In this document: positions 22,897 to 32,620 of the stretch, piece after piece | How the letters are laid out: the number at the start of each line of letters is the position of its first letter | How positions within the stretch are numbered: position 1 is the first letter of the stretch | Assembly: GCA_036653595.1 (NCBI GenBank) | Contig: JAVVTQ010000011.1 | Coordinates: 1-44,436, forward strand | Length of the DNA: 44,436 nucleotides | Reading direction: 5' to 3' | From: JAVVTQ01 sp036653595 | GTDB lineage: Bacteria > Bacillota > Clostridia > Oscillospirales > Ruminococcaceae | Program-made: the position numbers and the translations under genes | Notes under the pieces: model-generated | What the model was told of the DNA's origin: nothing | The model's input: the letters and a program-made list of their open reading frames with translations, nothing else | Databases searched by the model: none

Positions 22897-25116
22897 ATGA
22901 AAAAAAATAATACAGAAAGCAAGCTTTTGACAAGCAAAATAAGAAAGCGCATGACAATCGTCGTTGGGGTGATAGTCGTGTGCTTTTGTGTGGTTGTGGC
23001 AGTTGTGGCAAAGGTTGCGCTCTTGGATCACGAAAAATACAAGGAGCTGGCCATTGCACAGCAGCTGCGCGACACCAAATTGAGCGCAAAGCGCGGCACA
23101 ATATATGACAGAAACATGAATATCCTCGCTCAGAGCGCCACGGTTTGGACAGTGGCGCTGTCGCCGATGGATTTAAAGGAAGAGGATTTTGAAATAGTTT
23201 CGCGCGGGCTTTCGGAAATATTGGGCGTCAGCTATGACACGGTGCTTGCAAAGTGCAGCGAGAAAAACTACTATTCGATTGTAAAGAGAAAAGTCGACCA
23301 GGTTGTGGTTGACAAAATCCGGGTGTTCATGAACGAAAACAAAATTAACGGCATCAGCTTTACGGAGGATTCCAAGCGCTATTATCCATACGGAAACTTT
23401 GCGGCACAGGTGCTGGGCTTTGTCGGAACGGATAATCAGGGATTGGCAGGGCTTGAATACTATTATGACAGCTACCTCTCAGGGACTGAGGGAAGACTGC
23501 TGACATTAAAAAACGCCGTCGGCAGCGATATGTATTATCAGTACGAGACGATTTACGAGGCAAAAGAGGGCTACAGTCTTGTGCTGACTATAGATGAGGT
23601 TATCCAGCACTATTTGGAAAAACACCTGGAGGCCGCATATAAAGAACACAATGTAAAAAACAGAGCCACCGGAATCGTCATGAATGTCAAAACAGGCGAA
23701 ATTCTCGCGATGTGCACAAAGCCTGATTTTGACCCGAATGACCCACTCACTATATATGACCCGGACTCAGCCGCAGCTGTCGAGGCACTTGCGGGAACGG
23801 ACGGCTATTATGCCGCGCTGGGAGAAGCGCAAAAGCTCCAATGGAACAACAAAGCTATCTCGGAAATATACGAGCCTGGCTCGGTGTTTAAAGTCGTGAC
23901 GGCCTCTGCAGCGCTGGAGACAGGCGCAGTTGATTTGAACACAAGCTTCTACTGTAAGGGATATTATCAAGTGACACCGCAAGTTTCCATGAGCTGTGCC
24001 AGAACTTCAGGCCATGGCGCCGAAAGTTTTGTACAGGCGGTCATCAATTCCTGCAACCCGGCCTTTATCGATATAGGGATGAGGCTTGGAAAAGAGAACT
24101 TTGCAAACTACTTCAAAGCATTTGGCCTGATGGAAAAAACGGGCATCGACCTTCCCGGAGAGGCCATCAGCGAATTTTACACCGCCGACAGAATGAGCGT
24201 GGTAAACCTCGCGAGCTGTGCATTTGGACAGTCAAACGCGATAACGCCGATTCAGCTTATAACGGCTGTGTCGGCTGCTGTCAACGGCGGGTATCTCGTC
24301 AAACCATATATGGTCAAAGAGGTGCTCGACGGCGAGAGCAACATCGTAGAGCAGCACGATCCATTTGTAAAACGCCAGGTGATAAGCGCCGAAACCTCAA
24401 AGCTAATGGCCGATATTATGGAACAGGTCGTCATGAAGGCAAACGGACAAAATGCATATGTTGCCGGATTTAGAATCGGCGGCAAGAGCGGAACGTCTCA
24501 GAAGCTGGACCTCGGCGAGGGAAGCGGAAAGTATGTCGCTTCATTTTGCGCAATAGCGCCGGCCGATGACCCGGAAATTGCCGTAATAATAATACTAGAC
24601 GAGCCAAACAGCAGGGTTTCGATATACGGAGGAGTCATTGCGGCGCCGGTCGCCGGTTCAATTATGGCAGATGTCCTGCCGTACATAGGCATAGAGCCTG
24701 TATACACCGACAGCGAGTCCGAGTTCGCCGATGTTTCGACGCCGGGTGTCGTCGGTCTGCCGCTGTCAAACGCATATGCGCAGCTGCAAATTGACTGGCT
24801 TACATACAACGTTGTCGGTTCAGGAGACACGGTTGTCTCACAGTATCCTCTCGCAGGACAATCGATTCCCAAAGGCTCAACGGTCGTGCTGTATACGGAA
24901 AGCGATGCCACAAGAACCGCGACGGTTCCGGACTTGGCAGGGCGCTCTATAGAATCCGCGCGCGCTGTCCTCAAGTCCATGGGTCTGAACCTAAAGGTGA
25001 GCGGAGCGATGACAGGCTCGGCAGTAGTGCTGTCACAGAGCTATTTGCCGGGCACAAGCGTTTCGGCGGGCACTGTTGTGACGGCAGAATGCATAAATAA
25101 GCAGTTGGATGAATAA
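22897..25116 (+). CDS. pbpB: Septal class B penicillin-binding protein with two PASTA domains (PBP2B/SpoVD type)
   Basis: 739 residues. TM anchor 20-43, then the dimerisation segment (AKRGTIYDRNMNILA) and the transpeptidase. Active-site motifs: SVFK with Ser329, SCN with Ser385, and KSGT with Lys530 in place of the more common KTGT. Two C-terminal PASTA domains follow (VVGLPLSNAYAQL and VPDLAGRSIESARAVL). It cross-links septal peptidoglycan together with the SEDS glycosyltransferase FtsW. Two PASTA domains are closer to Bacillus PBP2B than to SpoVD, but one gene may serve both vegetative division and sporulation. It is beta-lactam sensitive in principle. Confidence 0.95.
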   Translation: MKKNNTESKLLTSKIRKRMTIVVGVIVVCFCVVVAVVAKVALLDHEKYKELAIAQQLRDTKLSAKRGTIYDRNMNILAQSATVWTVALSPMDLKEEDFEIVSRGLSEILGVSYDTVLAKCSEKNYYSIVKRKVDQVVVDKIRVFMNENKINGISFTEDSKRYYPYGNFAAQVLGFVGTDNQGLAGLEYYYDSYLSGTEGRLLTLKNAVGSDMYYQYETIYEAKEGYSLVLTIDEVIQHYLEKHLEAAYKEHNVKNRATGIVMNVKTGEILAMCTKPDFDPNDPLTIYDPDSAAAVEALAGTDGYYAALGEAQKLQWNNKAISEIYEPGSVFKVVTASAALETGAVDLNTSFYCKGYYQVTPQVSMSCARTSGHGAESFVQAVINSCNPAFIDIGMRLGKENFANYFKAFGLMEKTGIDLPGEAISEFYTADRMSVVNLASCAFGQSNAITPIQLITAVSAAVNGGYLVKPYMVKEVLDGESNIVEQHDPFVKRQVISAETSKLMADIMEQVVMKANGQNAYVAGFRIGGKSGTSQKLDLGEGSGKYVASFCAIAPADDPEIAVIIILDEPNSRVSIYGGVIAAPVAGSIMADVLPYIGIEPVYTDSESEFADVSTPGVVGLPLSNAYAQLQIDWLTYNVVGSGDTVVSQYPLAGQSIPKGSTVVLYTESDATRTATVPDLAGRSIESARAVLKSMGLNLKVSGAMTGSAVVLSQSYLPGTSVSAGTVVTAECINKQLDE

Positions 25117-25146
25117 AGACTATATTAAATAAACGAGGTGTATCCA

Positions 25147-26583
25147 TTGAGACTCACCGAGCTGTTAAAGGGAATTGAGAATATCGGCACAGTCGAGGAC
25201 AGGGAGATTGTCGACATCGTCTCCGACTCGCGCAAGGTGCGCAAGGGCTCGCTCTATGTCTGTATAAAGGGGCGAAAATTTGACGGACATACCGCTGCGA
25301 AAGCCGCACTGGAGAACGGGGCCGCCGCTGTCGTGGTTGAGCACAGCATGGGCCTTGACGGGGAAATTCTCGTGTGCAATGCGCGTGCATCGCTGGCAAA
25401 GCTGTGTCAAAACTTTTTTTGCAATCCGCAAGAGAAGCTGACGCTTATCGCGGTGACGGGAACAAACGGCAAGACCACGGTTTCGAGCACTGTCAAGCAG
25501 GCGCTTGAATCGCTGGGCTATAAGGCAGGACTCATCGGCACAATACGATGTGAAATTGGCGACATGATTATTCCCGCAAAATTCACCACACCGGAGCCTT
25601 GGGACATAAATGCACTTTTTGCGAGGATGGTTTCCGCCGGCTGTTCACACTGTGTACTCGAGGCGTCCTCGCAGGCGCTTGACCAGGGGCGCCTTCTCGG
25701 AATCGACTTTGCATGTGGGATATTTACCAATTTAACAGAGGATCACCTAGACTATCACGGCACGATGGAAGAATATTATGAGGCGAAAAAGCTTCTTTTT
25801 ACAAGCTGCAAAAGCGCAGTGATAAATCTGGACGACGAATACGGAAAAAGACTTTTGAGCGAGTTGAAAATACCGACAGTGACTTTTTCTTCCCGCTCGG
25901 ACACCGCGAGTTATACGGCAAAATCTGTGGAATTCTCGGCAGGCGGGGTGAAATTTGCGATAAACGGCGACGGCTTCCTCGCAAGATGCAGCTTTGCAAT
26001 ACCGGGAATGTATTCTGTAGACAATGCAATGGCGGCATTTTGTGCGCTTGTCTGTGTCGAAATTGACAAAGCAAAGGCATGTGAGGCGGTTTCTTCGGCA
26101 AAGGGTGTTATCGGTCGCTGTGAGGTGCTGTACAACGGGGATTTTACTATAATTTGCGACTACGCGCACACCGCCGATGGCCTTGACAAGCTTCTTTCCA
26201 GCCTCAAACCGTTCGTCAAGGGCAGACTGATAACACTTTTCGGATGTGCCGGCGACAGGGACCCAAAAAAGCGGCCTGCCATGGCACAGGCAGTGTGCAA
26301 ATATTCGGACTTCGTTGTACTCAGCTCCGACAATCCTCGCTCTGAGGATCCGCTTAAAATAATCAATGAAATGCTCTCATATGTTGAGCAGAGCGGCGTG
26401 GCCTATACGGCGGTTCCCGACAGGTTCTATGCGATTCATTTTGCACTGGAGATGCTGGAAAAGGACGATGTCCTGGCACTTTGCGGAAAAGGCCATGAGG
26501 ATTATCAGGTCATAGATGGATGCACGATATATCTCGACGAGCACAGGCTTGTCGCTGACTTTATTGATGAACACAATTTGTGA
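25147..26583 (+). CDS. murE: UDP-MurNAc-tripeptide synthetase MurE, meso-DAP type
   Basis: 478 residues from TTG 25147 (MRLTELLKGI), six bases after GAGGTG; GTG 25138 is inside that site and less likely. ATP loop TGTNGKTT at 104-111. The DNPR motif (395-398) that binds meso-diaminopimelate is present rather than the lysine-type signature, so the peptidoglycan stem probably carries meso-DAP. Typical segments: IVSDSRKVRKGSLYVCIKG, TTPEP, DYAHTADGL and CGKGHEDYQ. It adds the third residue to UDP-MurNAc-L-Ala-D-Glu. Confidence 0.97.
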   Translation: MRLTELLKGIENIGTVEDREIVDIVSDSRKVRKGSLYVCIKGRKFDGHTAAKAALENGAAAVVVEHSMGLDGEILVCNARASLAKLCQNFFCNPQEKLTLIAVTGTNGKTTVSSTVKQALESLGYKAGLIGTIRCEIGDMIIPAKFTTPEPWDINALFARMVSAGCSHCVLEASSQALDQGRLLGIDFACGIFTNLTEDHLDYHGTMEEYYEAKKLLFTSCKSAVINLDDEYGKRLLSELKIPTVTFSSRSDTASYTAKSVEFSAGGVKFAINGDGFLARCSFAIPGMYSVDNAMAAFCALVCVEIDKAKACEAVSSAKGVIGRCEVLYNGDFTIICDYAHTADGLDKLLSSLKPFVKGRLITLFGCAGDRDPKKRPAMAQAVCKYSDFVVLSSDNPRSEDPLKIINEMLSYVEQSGVAYTAVPDRFYAIHFALEMLEKDDVLALCGKGHEDYQVIDGCTIYLDEHRLVADFIDEHNL

Positions 26584-26599
26584 TACGGGATGTGAGACG

Positions 26600-27964
26600 A
26601 TGGAAGAGATATTACTGTGCGATTTGCTAAAAGGAATCGGTGTTTCTAAGTCACCGCTTGCAAAAATCAGCAAAATTTCCACAAACTCGCGTGAAACCGG
26701 GAAAGACAGCGTATTTGTAGCGGTGAGAGGCGACAAATTTGACGGCAACGATTTCGCCGAGCAGGCTCTTGACAACGGAGCGGCGGCGGCGATTGTAAGC
26801 CGTTCCTTGAGCGACGACTACAGAGACAGACAAATACTCGTGACAAACACCAAGGATGCGCTGATTGCGATGGCGGGAAATTATCGCGCCAGGTTTTCGC
26901 CGAGAACTCTCGCGGTAACGGGCAGTGTCGGAAAAACCACAACAAAGGAAATGACCGCCGCTATTTTGGAGCAGTTCGGCGAAACGCTCAAGACAAGAGG
27001 AAATCAAAACAACGAGATAGGTCTTCCGGCAACGCTCTTTGAGATGAACTCCAAAACAAAGTATGCAGTTTTGGAGATGGGAATGAACGGACTGGGTGAC
27101 ATCAGAAAATTGACAAATGCCGTCAGACCGCAGGCCGCTGCCATTACGGTAATCGGCGTGTCACACATGGAGCTGCTCGGAAGCCGCGAGAATATACTTC
27201 GCGCAAAGCTTGAGATAATCGAGGGTATGCCGAAAAACGGAATACTTGCTATAAACGGCGATGATGAGATGCTGCTGGCAGCCAGAGACAGCATACCGAT
27301 GGAGACAGTGACCTTTGCGATAGACAACAGCGACAGCGATATTGTGGCAAAGGATCTCATGGTTCGCTCTCTCGAAACGGAATTTACAATAGAAGACAAG
27401 ACAAATGGGACGTATGAAGCAAAAATACCGTGCGCGGGAAGACACAATGTCATGGACGCTCTCGCAGCCTATGCGATGACCACAAGAATTGGCCTGGATC
27501 CGCAAAAATGCGCACAGGGACTTGCAAATTACAGACCCACCGGTATGCGGCAGAGGTTTGCGGAGCACAACGGCGTCACCGTCATAGAGGACTGCTATAA
27601 CGCAAGTCCCGATTCTATGTACGCGTCGCTTGACACTCTCTCAAAGCTTCCCGTAAGCGGACTTAAAATAGCGGTGCTGGGGGATATGCTGGAGCTCGGC
27701 AGCATATCGCAGGAAGCACACAAACGGCTCGGAATTGAGATGGCGGCGCTTGGAATTGACATTTTGCTCTGCATGGGAGATGAGATGCTAATATGCGCTG
27801 AGGCCGCAAAAGCGGCAGGACTTACCAGCGTGGAGCATTTCACGGACAAGAGAGAGCTTTCAAATTATCTCAAAAGGACTGTCCACAAGGGCGATGTTGT
27901 CATGTTCAAGGCGAGCAGGGCGATGACTTTTGAGAGAATAATTGAAATGTTTTATGAAGACTAA
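26600..27964 (+). CDS. murF: UDP-MurNAc-tripeptide D-alanyl-D-alanine ligase MurF
   Basis: 454 residues from ATG 26600; the open frame extends upstream into murE but without a site or the family's N-terminal pattern. The protein has DSVFVAVRGDKFDG, ATP loop TGSVGKTTTKEM, GNQNNEIGLP, EMGMNGLGDI, and NASPDSMYASL near the end. It adds D-Ala-D-Ala to the tripeptide. The ribosome site is weak (GATGTGAG), so expression may depend on translation from murE, 16 bases upstream. Confidence 0.96.
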   Translation: MEEILLCDLLKGIGVSKSPLAKISKISTNSRETGKDSVFVAVRGDKFDGNDFAEQALDNGAAAAIVSRSLSDDYRDRQILVTNTKDALIAMAGNYRARFSPRTLAVTGSVGKTTTKEMTAAILEQFGETLKTRGNQNNEIGLPATLFEMNSKTKYAVLEMGMNGLGDIRKLTNAVRPQAAAITVIGVSHMELLGSRENILRAKLEIIEGMPKNGILAINGDDEMLLAARDSIPMETVTFAIDNSDSDIVAKDLMVRSLETEFTIEDKTNGTYEAKIPCAGRHNVMDALAAYAMTTRIGLDPQKCAQGLANYRPTGMRQRFAEHNGVTVIEDCYNASPDSMYASLDTLSKLPVSGLKIAVLGDMLELGSISQEAHKRLGIEMAALGIDILLCMGDEMLICAEAAKAAGLTSVEHFTDKRELSNYLKRTVHKGDVVMFKASRAMTFERIIEMFYED

Positions 27965-27983
27965 GAAATCGGGGAAATAGATA

Positions 27984-28997
27984 ATGGAACGCACATCCAT
28001 ATTAATTATTGCGATAGTCAGCCTGCTCGTCACCGGAGTTTTGGGATTTTTCATGATTCCATGGCTTAAAAGACTGAAATACGGTCAGACTATAAAAGAA
28101 ATAGGGCCGACATGGCACAAGAGCAAGGAGGGCACGCCGACAATGGGCGGGCTGATGTTCATCATCGGCTCGGTGGCGGGGCTGGCCGTTGGATATATTT
28201 CACTCGTATTGGAGGTTCCTCAGTTTCTCAATGTCCAATATGCGTCGGAAAATGTGCGGCTTTTCGCGGGACTCGGCGCGGCGCTGGGGTTTGGTGCAAT
28301 CGGCTTTGCGGACGATTATATGAAAGTGGTACATCACCGAAATTTGGGGCTAAGAGCAAGATATAAAATAATATTTCAGGTACTCGTGTCGGCGGTCTAC
28401 TTATACGTGATGTATGCTTTTGGAGAGATGAGCACAGTTTTGGACTTTCCTTTTATCGGCGGAGTCGATCTCGGAGTTTGGTTTTTTGTGTTCTCTATGC
28501 TCTTTATAATTTTTATGGTCAATGCCGTAAATCTGACAGACGGAATAGACGGATTGTGCTCCACTGTCATGTTCGTCGCGTGTCTGGGATTTATCGTTAT
28601 TTCCTCGATTTTGGGCTATGTCGGAACCACAATGCTGTCCACAGCGATAGCTGCCGGGTGTATTGGCTTTATAATCTGGAATTTTTTCCCGGCCAAGGTA
28701 TTTATGGGTGACACGGGATCTATGTTTCTCGGCGGGGCATTCATGGCGATGGCATATGGTGTGTCCTTTCCGATGCTCGCCATGCTTTGCGGCATAGTAT
28801 TTGTATGCGAGGGCATGTCGGTCGTGATTCAAATGACATATTTCAGACTGTCACACGGCAAGCGGCTCTTCAAGATGACGCCCATACACCACCATTTTGA
28901 GCTGTGCGGTTTTACAGAGATAAAAATCGTTGTAACATTTGGCCTTGTGGCGCTGTTTGGCAGCATTTTGGCGGTTGGAGCGGCGTTTATTAGATAA
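27984..28997 (+). CDS. mraY: Phospho-MurNAc-pentapeptide translocase MraY
   Basis: 337 residues with about ten TM helices. Key loops are intact: IGPTWHKSKEGTPTMGG, FADDYMKV (Asp pair), NAVNLTDGIDGL, and FMGDTGSMFLGG with the catalytic Asp, then MTPIHHHFELCG. It transfers phospho-MurNAc-pentapeptide to undecaprenyl phosphate, making lipid I at the membrane. It directly precedes ftsW; murD, normally found between them, is missing. Confidence 0.98.
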   Translation: MERTSILIIAIVSLLVTGVLGFFMIPWLKRLKYGQTIKEIGPTWHKSKEGTPTMGGLMFIIGSVAGLAVGYISLVLEVPQFLNVQYASENVRLFAGLGAALGFGAIGFADDYMKVVHHRNLGLRARYKIIFQVLVSAVYLYVMYAFGEMSTVLDFPFIGGVDLGVWFFVFSMLFIIFMVNAVNLTDGIDGLCSTVMFVACLGFIVISSILGYVGTTMLSTAIAAGCIGFIIWNFFPAKVFMGDTGSMFLGGAFMAMAYGVSFPMLAMLCGIVFVCEGMSVVIQMTYFRLSHGKRLFKMTPIHHHFELCGFTEIKIVVTFGLVALFGSILAVGAAFIR

Positions 28998-29008
28998 TCG
29001 GAGTGATT

Positions 29009-30145
29009 ATGGCGAAAAAAACAAAGCAAATTAAAAATTCGGAACCAAAGCCGCACATGGACACTCAGCTTCTTGTAATTACGCTGATACTTGTTGTGTT
29101 TGGCCTTATCATGATGTTCTCCGCGAGCTATGCAAACGCCTATTATATGTACGACGACAGCTTCAGATACATCAAGAATCAGGCGGTGTATGCGGTCATC
29201 GGCGTGATAGCGATGCTTGTTATATCGCGCATAAACTACAGCATCCTGCACAAGTTTGCGTGGATAATCATGGCCGTGTCATATGCTCTGCTCGTCATTA
29301 CGCTTTTCATGCCGGAACTAAACAATGCAAGGCGATGGATTTTCATCGGGTCCTTTACCTTTCAACCGTCAGAAATCGTAAAGTTTGCCGTCATTGTTCT
29401 GTTTTCGCATTTGATTTCGATCAGGCCCAACAAAATGGGCGAATTTAAATACGGATTTTTGCAATTCATGGTCATTCTCGGCATGATAGCCGCGATAATG
29501 ATGCAGCAAACTCACCTCTCCGGAACGATAATAATAGGCCTCATCGGTTGCGTGATGATGTTTATCGGCGGCACGCGCGTCAAGTGGTTTGCACTTACCG
29601 CGGGAATTGCCGCTCCGCTCGGGGTAGCTCTCATATTGGTGACGGAGAAGATGGGTTATGCGATGGATCGCATAAATATTTGGCTGAATCCCATGACGGA
29701 CATCACCGACAAGGGACATCAGACATATCAGTCACTGCTCGCAATCGGATCAGGTGGCCTCATGGGTCTCGGAATCGGAAATTCGCGCCAAAAGCACCTC
29801 TATGTGCCAGAACCGCAAAACGACTTTATATTTTCGATTATTTGTGAAGAGCTGGGATTTATCGGCGCACTCTTTGTCATAGCCCTGTTTATGATGTTTA
29901 TATTCCGCGGCTTTTCAATCGCTCTCAATGCCCAAAATAAATTCGGTGCTATGCTCTCAATAGGTATAACGGCACAGGTTGGCTTGCAGGCTCTTCTGAA
30001 CATAGCGGTTGTGTCAAACACTGTCCCAAACACCGGGATAAGCCTCCCGTTTTTCAGTCAGGGCGGAACCTCGCTTGTCATACTGCTCGCTCAGATTGGC
30101 GTCATGCTGTCGGTTTCTCGGTTTTCTTCGGTGCAAAAACTATGA
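29009..30145 (+). CDS. ftsW: SEDS glycosyltransferase FtsW/SpoVE
   Basis: 378 residues from ATG 29009 with GGAG just upstream (GTG 29003 is inside that site). Ten TM helices. SEDS landmarks: GLIMMFSASYA, RRWIFIGSFTFQPSEIVKFA, QTHLSGTIII, GLGIGNSRQKHLYVPEPQNDFIFS in parts, and TGISLPFFSQGGTSL. It polymerises lipid II with the class B PBP encoded four genes upstream. Position alone does not decide FtsW (vegetative) from SpoVE (spore), as either sits here in spore formers. Confidence 0.96.
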   Translation: MAKKTKQIKNSEPKPHMDTQLLVITLILVVFGLIMMFSASYANAYYMYDDSFRYIKNQAVYAVIGVIAMLVISRINYSILHKFAWIIMAVSYALLVITLFMPELNNARRWIFIGSFTFQPSEIVKFAVIVLFSHLISIRPNKMGEFKYGFLQFMVILGMIAAIMMQQTHLSGTIIIGLIGCVMMFIGGTRVKWFALTAGIAAPLGVALILVTEKMGYAMDRINIWLNPMTDITDKGHQTYQSLLAIGSGGLMGLGIGNSRQKHLYVPEPQNDFIFSIICEELGFIGALFVIALFMMFIFRGFSIALNAQNKFGAMLSIGITAQVGLQALLNIAVVSNTVPNTGISLPFFSQGGTSLVILLAQIGVMLSVSRFSSVQKL

Positions 30146-30160
30146 GAGGGGTGTACTAAT

Positions 30161-31279
30161 ATGAGGGCGGTCATTGCTGCGGGTGGAACGGCCGGACATA
30201 TAAACCCTGCGCTTGCAATTGCGCAGGAAATTGTAAAAAACGAGCCTCAATCGAAGATTATATTCATCGGTCGAGAGGACGGTATGGAAAAAAGACTCGT
30301 CGACCAGGCCGGGTTTGAGCTCTATCCCATCGAGATTCACGGCTTTTCGCGAAGCTTTAAGCCAAAGGAAATAATTTTTAACATAAAATCCGTTTACTGC
30401 GCGCTCAAGGGAAGTATTATTGCCGGAAAGCTATACAGAGAATTCAAGCCCGACATAGTCATCGGCTGTGGCGGATATGTCAGCGGTCCTGTTGTCCGCA
30501 AAGCTGCAAAAATGGGCATAAAAACCGCGATACACGAGCAGAATTCCTTTCCGGGTGTGACGACAAAGCTGCTGTCAAAATGTGCGGATATCATATTTGC
30601 ACCGAATGAGGACGCGGCAAAGCTCATCGGAAAGCCGCAAAAGACGTATATCTGCGGAAATCCCGTCAGGGAAGCTCTTTTTACGGCAAACAGAGAGAGC
30701 CTGCGCCGAGAGTGGGGGATAAGCGACAAGCTTTGCGTCGTGTCATTTGGAGGCTCACTCGGTGCGCGTGCGATAAACAGAATATGTGCACAGCTAATGC
30801 GCAGCGAGCTTGACAGCGGCATAAGATTTCATCATATACATGCGACGGGTCAGTATGGCACAGAGCTTTTTTCCGAATTGATGGGCGAGATGCACATAGA
30901 CAAGTCCAACCCCGACATTGAGGTTTATGAGTACATCAAAAATATGCCGGAATGTCTGGCAGTGGCAGATTTGGTTATTTCGCGCTCCGGTGCGATAACA
31001 ATAAGCGAGCTGACAGCGTCGGGCTGCGCCTCTGTACTTATTCCGTCGCCGAATGTTGCGGAAAATCACCAGTACTACAATGCGCTTACTCTGAAAAATG
31101 CCGGCGCCGCTCTTTTGTTTGAGGAAAAGGACATCGACGAAAAAACGGTTTGCAGCGACATAATATCGCTTATGGCAAACAAAAAGAGACTGGCCATGAT
31201 GGGAGTAAACGCGAGAACACTCGCGATTCCCGATTCTGCCGGGAGAATTTACGAGAGAATAAAAAAAATTATTCGTTAA
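30161..31279 (+). CDS. murG: UDP-GlcNAc:undecaprenyl-PP-MurNAc-pentapeptide transferase MurG
   Basis: 372 residues, two Rossmann lobes. Nucleotide-sugar motifs: GGTAGHINPALA (8-19), GREDGMEKRLV, GCGGYVSGPV, IHEQNSFPG, and the C-terminal SRSGAITISEL and VAENHQYYNA. It converts lipid I to lipid II on the inner face of the membrane. It lies 15 bases after ftsW. Length and motifs are standard; no abnormality seen. Confidence 0.98.
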   Translation: MRAVIAAGGTAGHINPALAIAQEIVKNEPQSKIIFIGREDGMEKRLVDQAGFELYPIEIHGFSRSFKPKEIIFNIKSVYCALKGSIIAGKLYREFKPDIVIGCGGYVSGPVVRKAAKMGIKTAIHEQNSFPGVTTKLLSKCADIIFAPNEDAAKLIGKPQKTYICGNPVREALFTANRESLRREWGISDKLCVVSFGGSLGARAINRICAQLMRSELDSGIRFHHIHATGQYGTELFSELMGEMHIDKSNPDIEVYEYIKNMPECLAVADLVISRSGAITISELTASGCASVLIPSPNVAENHQYYNALTLKNAGAALLFEEKDIDEKTVCSDIISLMANKKRLAMMGVNARTLAIPDSAGRIYERIKKIIR

Positions 31280-31290
31280 CACAAAACAAG

Positions 31291-31333
31291 CACCCTGCAT
31301 ATGATATGCTGTGATTTCATATGGCGGAGGGTG
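31291..31333 (+). promoter_or_regulatory. Inverted repeats that can pair with the murA ribosome site
   Basis: CACCCT (31291-31296) pairs with AGGGTG (31328-31333), and CATATG (31298-31303) with CATATG (31318-31323). The right arm covers part of GGAGG (31326-31330), the murA ribosome site. The fold could lower murA translation. No T-run follows, so it is not a terminator. Confidence 0.45.
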
Positions 31334-31339
31334 TATTGT

Positions 31340-32620
31340 GTGGAATATATATCTGTGCGTGGCGGAAGAAAGCTGCAAGGAGAAGTCAGCCTGTGTGGAG
31401 CGAAGAACAGCATACTGCCTCTTTTGTGTGCGACAATTCTCGTTGAAGGCAAAACGGTGTTTGACAATTGTCCAAACCTTTCCGACGTTCGGCTCTCCTG
31501 CAAAATCCTAAATACGCTGGGAGTGCAAGCACAGCTTTGCGGAAAAAAAATTACTTGTATAAACAAAGGAAGCATAAAAGGCGGCGTCTCGCACGAGATG
31601 ATGAGCGGAATGCGAAGCTCAATCACATTTCTGGGCCCCCTGCTGGCTAAAAACGGCAGAGTGCGCATGTACTATCCGGGCGGCTGCAAGCTGGGAGAAA
31701 GACCTGTTGACATACATATTGAAATTATGAAGGCGCTCGGCGCAGTGTGTTCTTCAAACGGCGACGAGATTGAATTTGAGGCAGCCGACGGACTGCGCGG
31801 CGCTGATATCACGCTTAGATTTCCCTCGGTCGGTGCAACGGAAAACGCCATCATGGCGGCGTGCACCGCAAAGGGCAAAACAAAAATCATCGGTGCGGCC
31901 AGAGAGCCCGAAATTCGCGACCTTATAGATTATTTGTGCAAATGCGGCGCCGCAATACTGACAGAAGAAGACGGGACAATTTCAATCGACGGCGTAAAAG
32001 AGTTGAGAGGTACAAAGCACAGCGTAATTCCTGACCGCATACTTGCTGCGACTGTTATGTCCGCGGTATGTGTTGCGGGAGGCAGGGTGCATGTCAGGGG
32101 AGCTGTCTGCGGGGACATGGTTTCGATTTTCAAGCGCTTTAAAAAGGCGGGCGCGGAAATTGAAATTCAAGAAAACGGCTTTTGGATTTCGATGACAAAA
32201 ACCCCGAGAAAAATATCGCAGACCATATGCGCACCGCACCCCTTTTTTCCGACAGATGCAGGACCGCTGCTGGCAGCGGTGCTTGCTTATTCCGATAAAA
32301 AAAGCGAGATATATGATTCTGTTTTCGAAAACCGTTTTTTCTTTGCAAAGGAATTGGAAAAGTTCGGATTTGTTGCAAAAAGCAACGGGAGAACGCTTTG
32401 CACGGCGCGCGGCGAGACGCTTGACTGCGCGCGGGTTATGGCAACCGATTTGCGAGCCGGGGCTGCGCTTGTGTGTGCGGCACTCGCAATAACCGGTCAG
32501 ACTAAGGTGTTTGGGGCAGAGCACATTGACAGAGGATATGAAGCGCTAGAAGAGCTTCTGCGCTCGCTTGGCGCAGACACATGGAGACAAGAGGAATATG
32601 ACGAGCGACTATCAAAATGA
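31340..32620 (+). CDS. murA: UDP-GlcNAc 1-carboxyvinyltransferase MurA
   Basis: 426 residues from GTG 31340, nine bases after GGAGG; the open frame starts earlier at 31301 but those residues do not fit the family. Landmarks: GAKNSILPLL, the active-site loop PGGCKLGERPVD with Cys116 (the fosfomycin target), FPSVGATENAIMAA, and TDLRAGAALV. It makes the first committed peptidoglycan precursor from UDP-GlcNAc and PEP. Its presence between murG and divIB matches other Firmicutes. An overlapping hairpin may control its translation. Confidence 0.96.
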   Translation: MEYISVRGGRKLQGEVSLCGAKNSILPLLCATILVEGKTVFDNCPNLSDVRLSCKILNTLGVQAQLCGKKITCINKGSIKGGVSHEMMSGMRSSITFLGPLLAKNGRVRMYYPGGCKLGERPVDIHIEIMKALGAVCSSNGDEIEFEAADGLRGADITLRFPSVGATENAIMAACTAKGKTKIIGAAREPEIRDLIDYLCKCGAAILTEEDGTISIDGVKELRGTKHSVIPDRILAATVMSAVCVAGGRVHVRGAVCGDMVSIFKRFKKAGAEIEIQENGFWISMTKTPRKISQTICAPHPFFPTDAGPLLAAVLAYSDKKSEIYDSVFENRFFFAKELEKFGFVAKSNGRTLCTARGETLDCARVMATDLRAGAALVCAALAITGQTKVFGAEHIDRGYEALEELLRSLGADTWRQEEYDERLSK

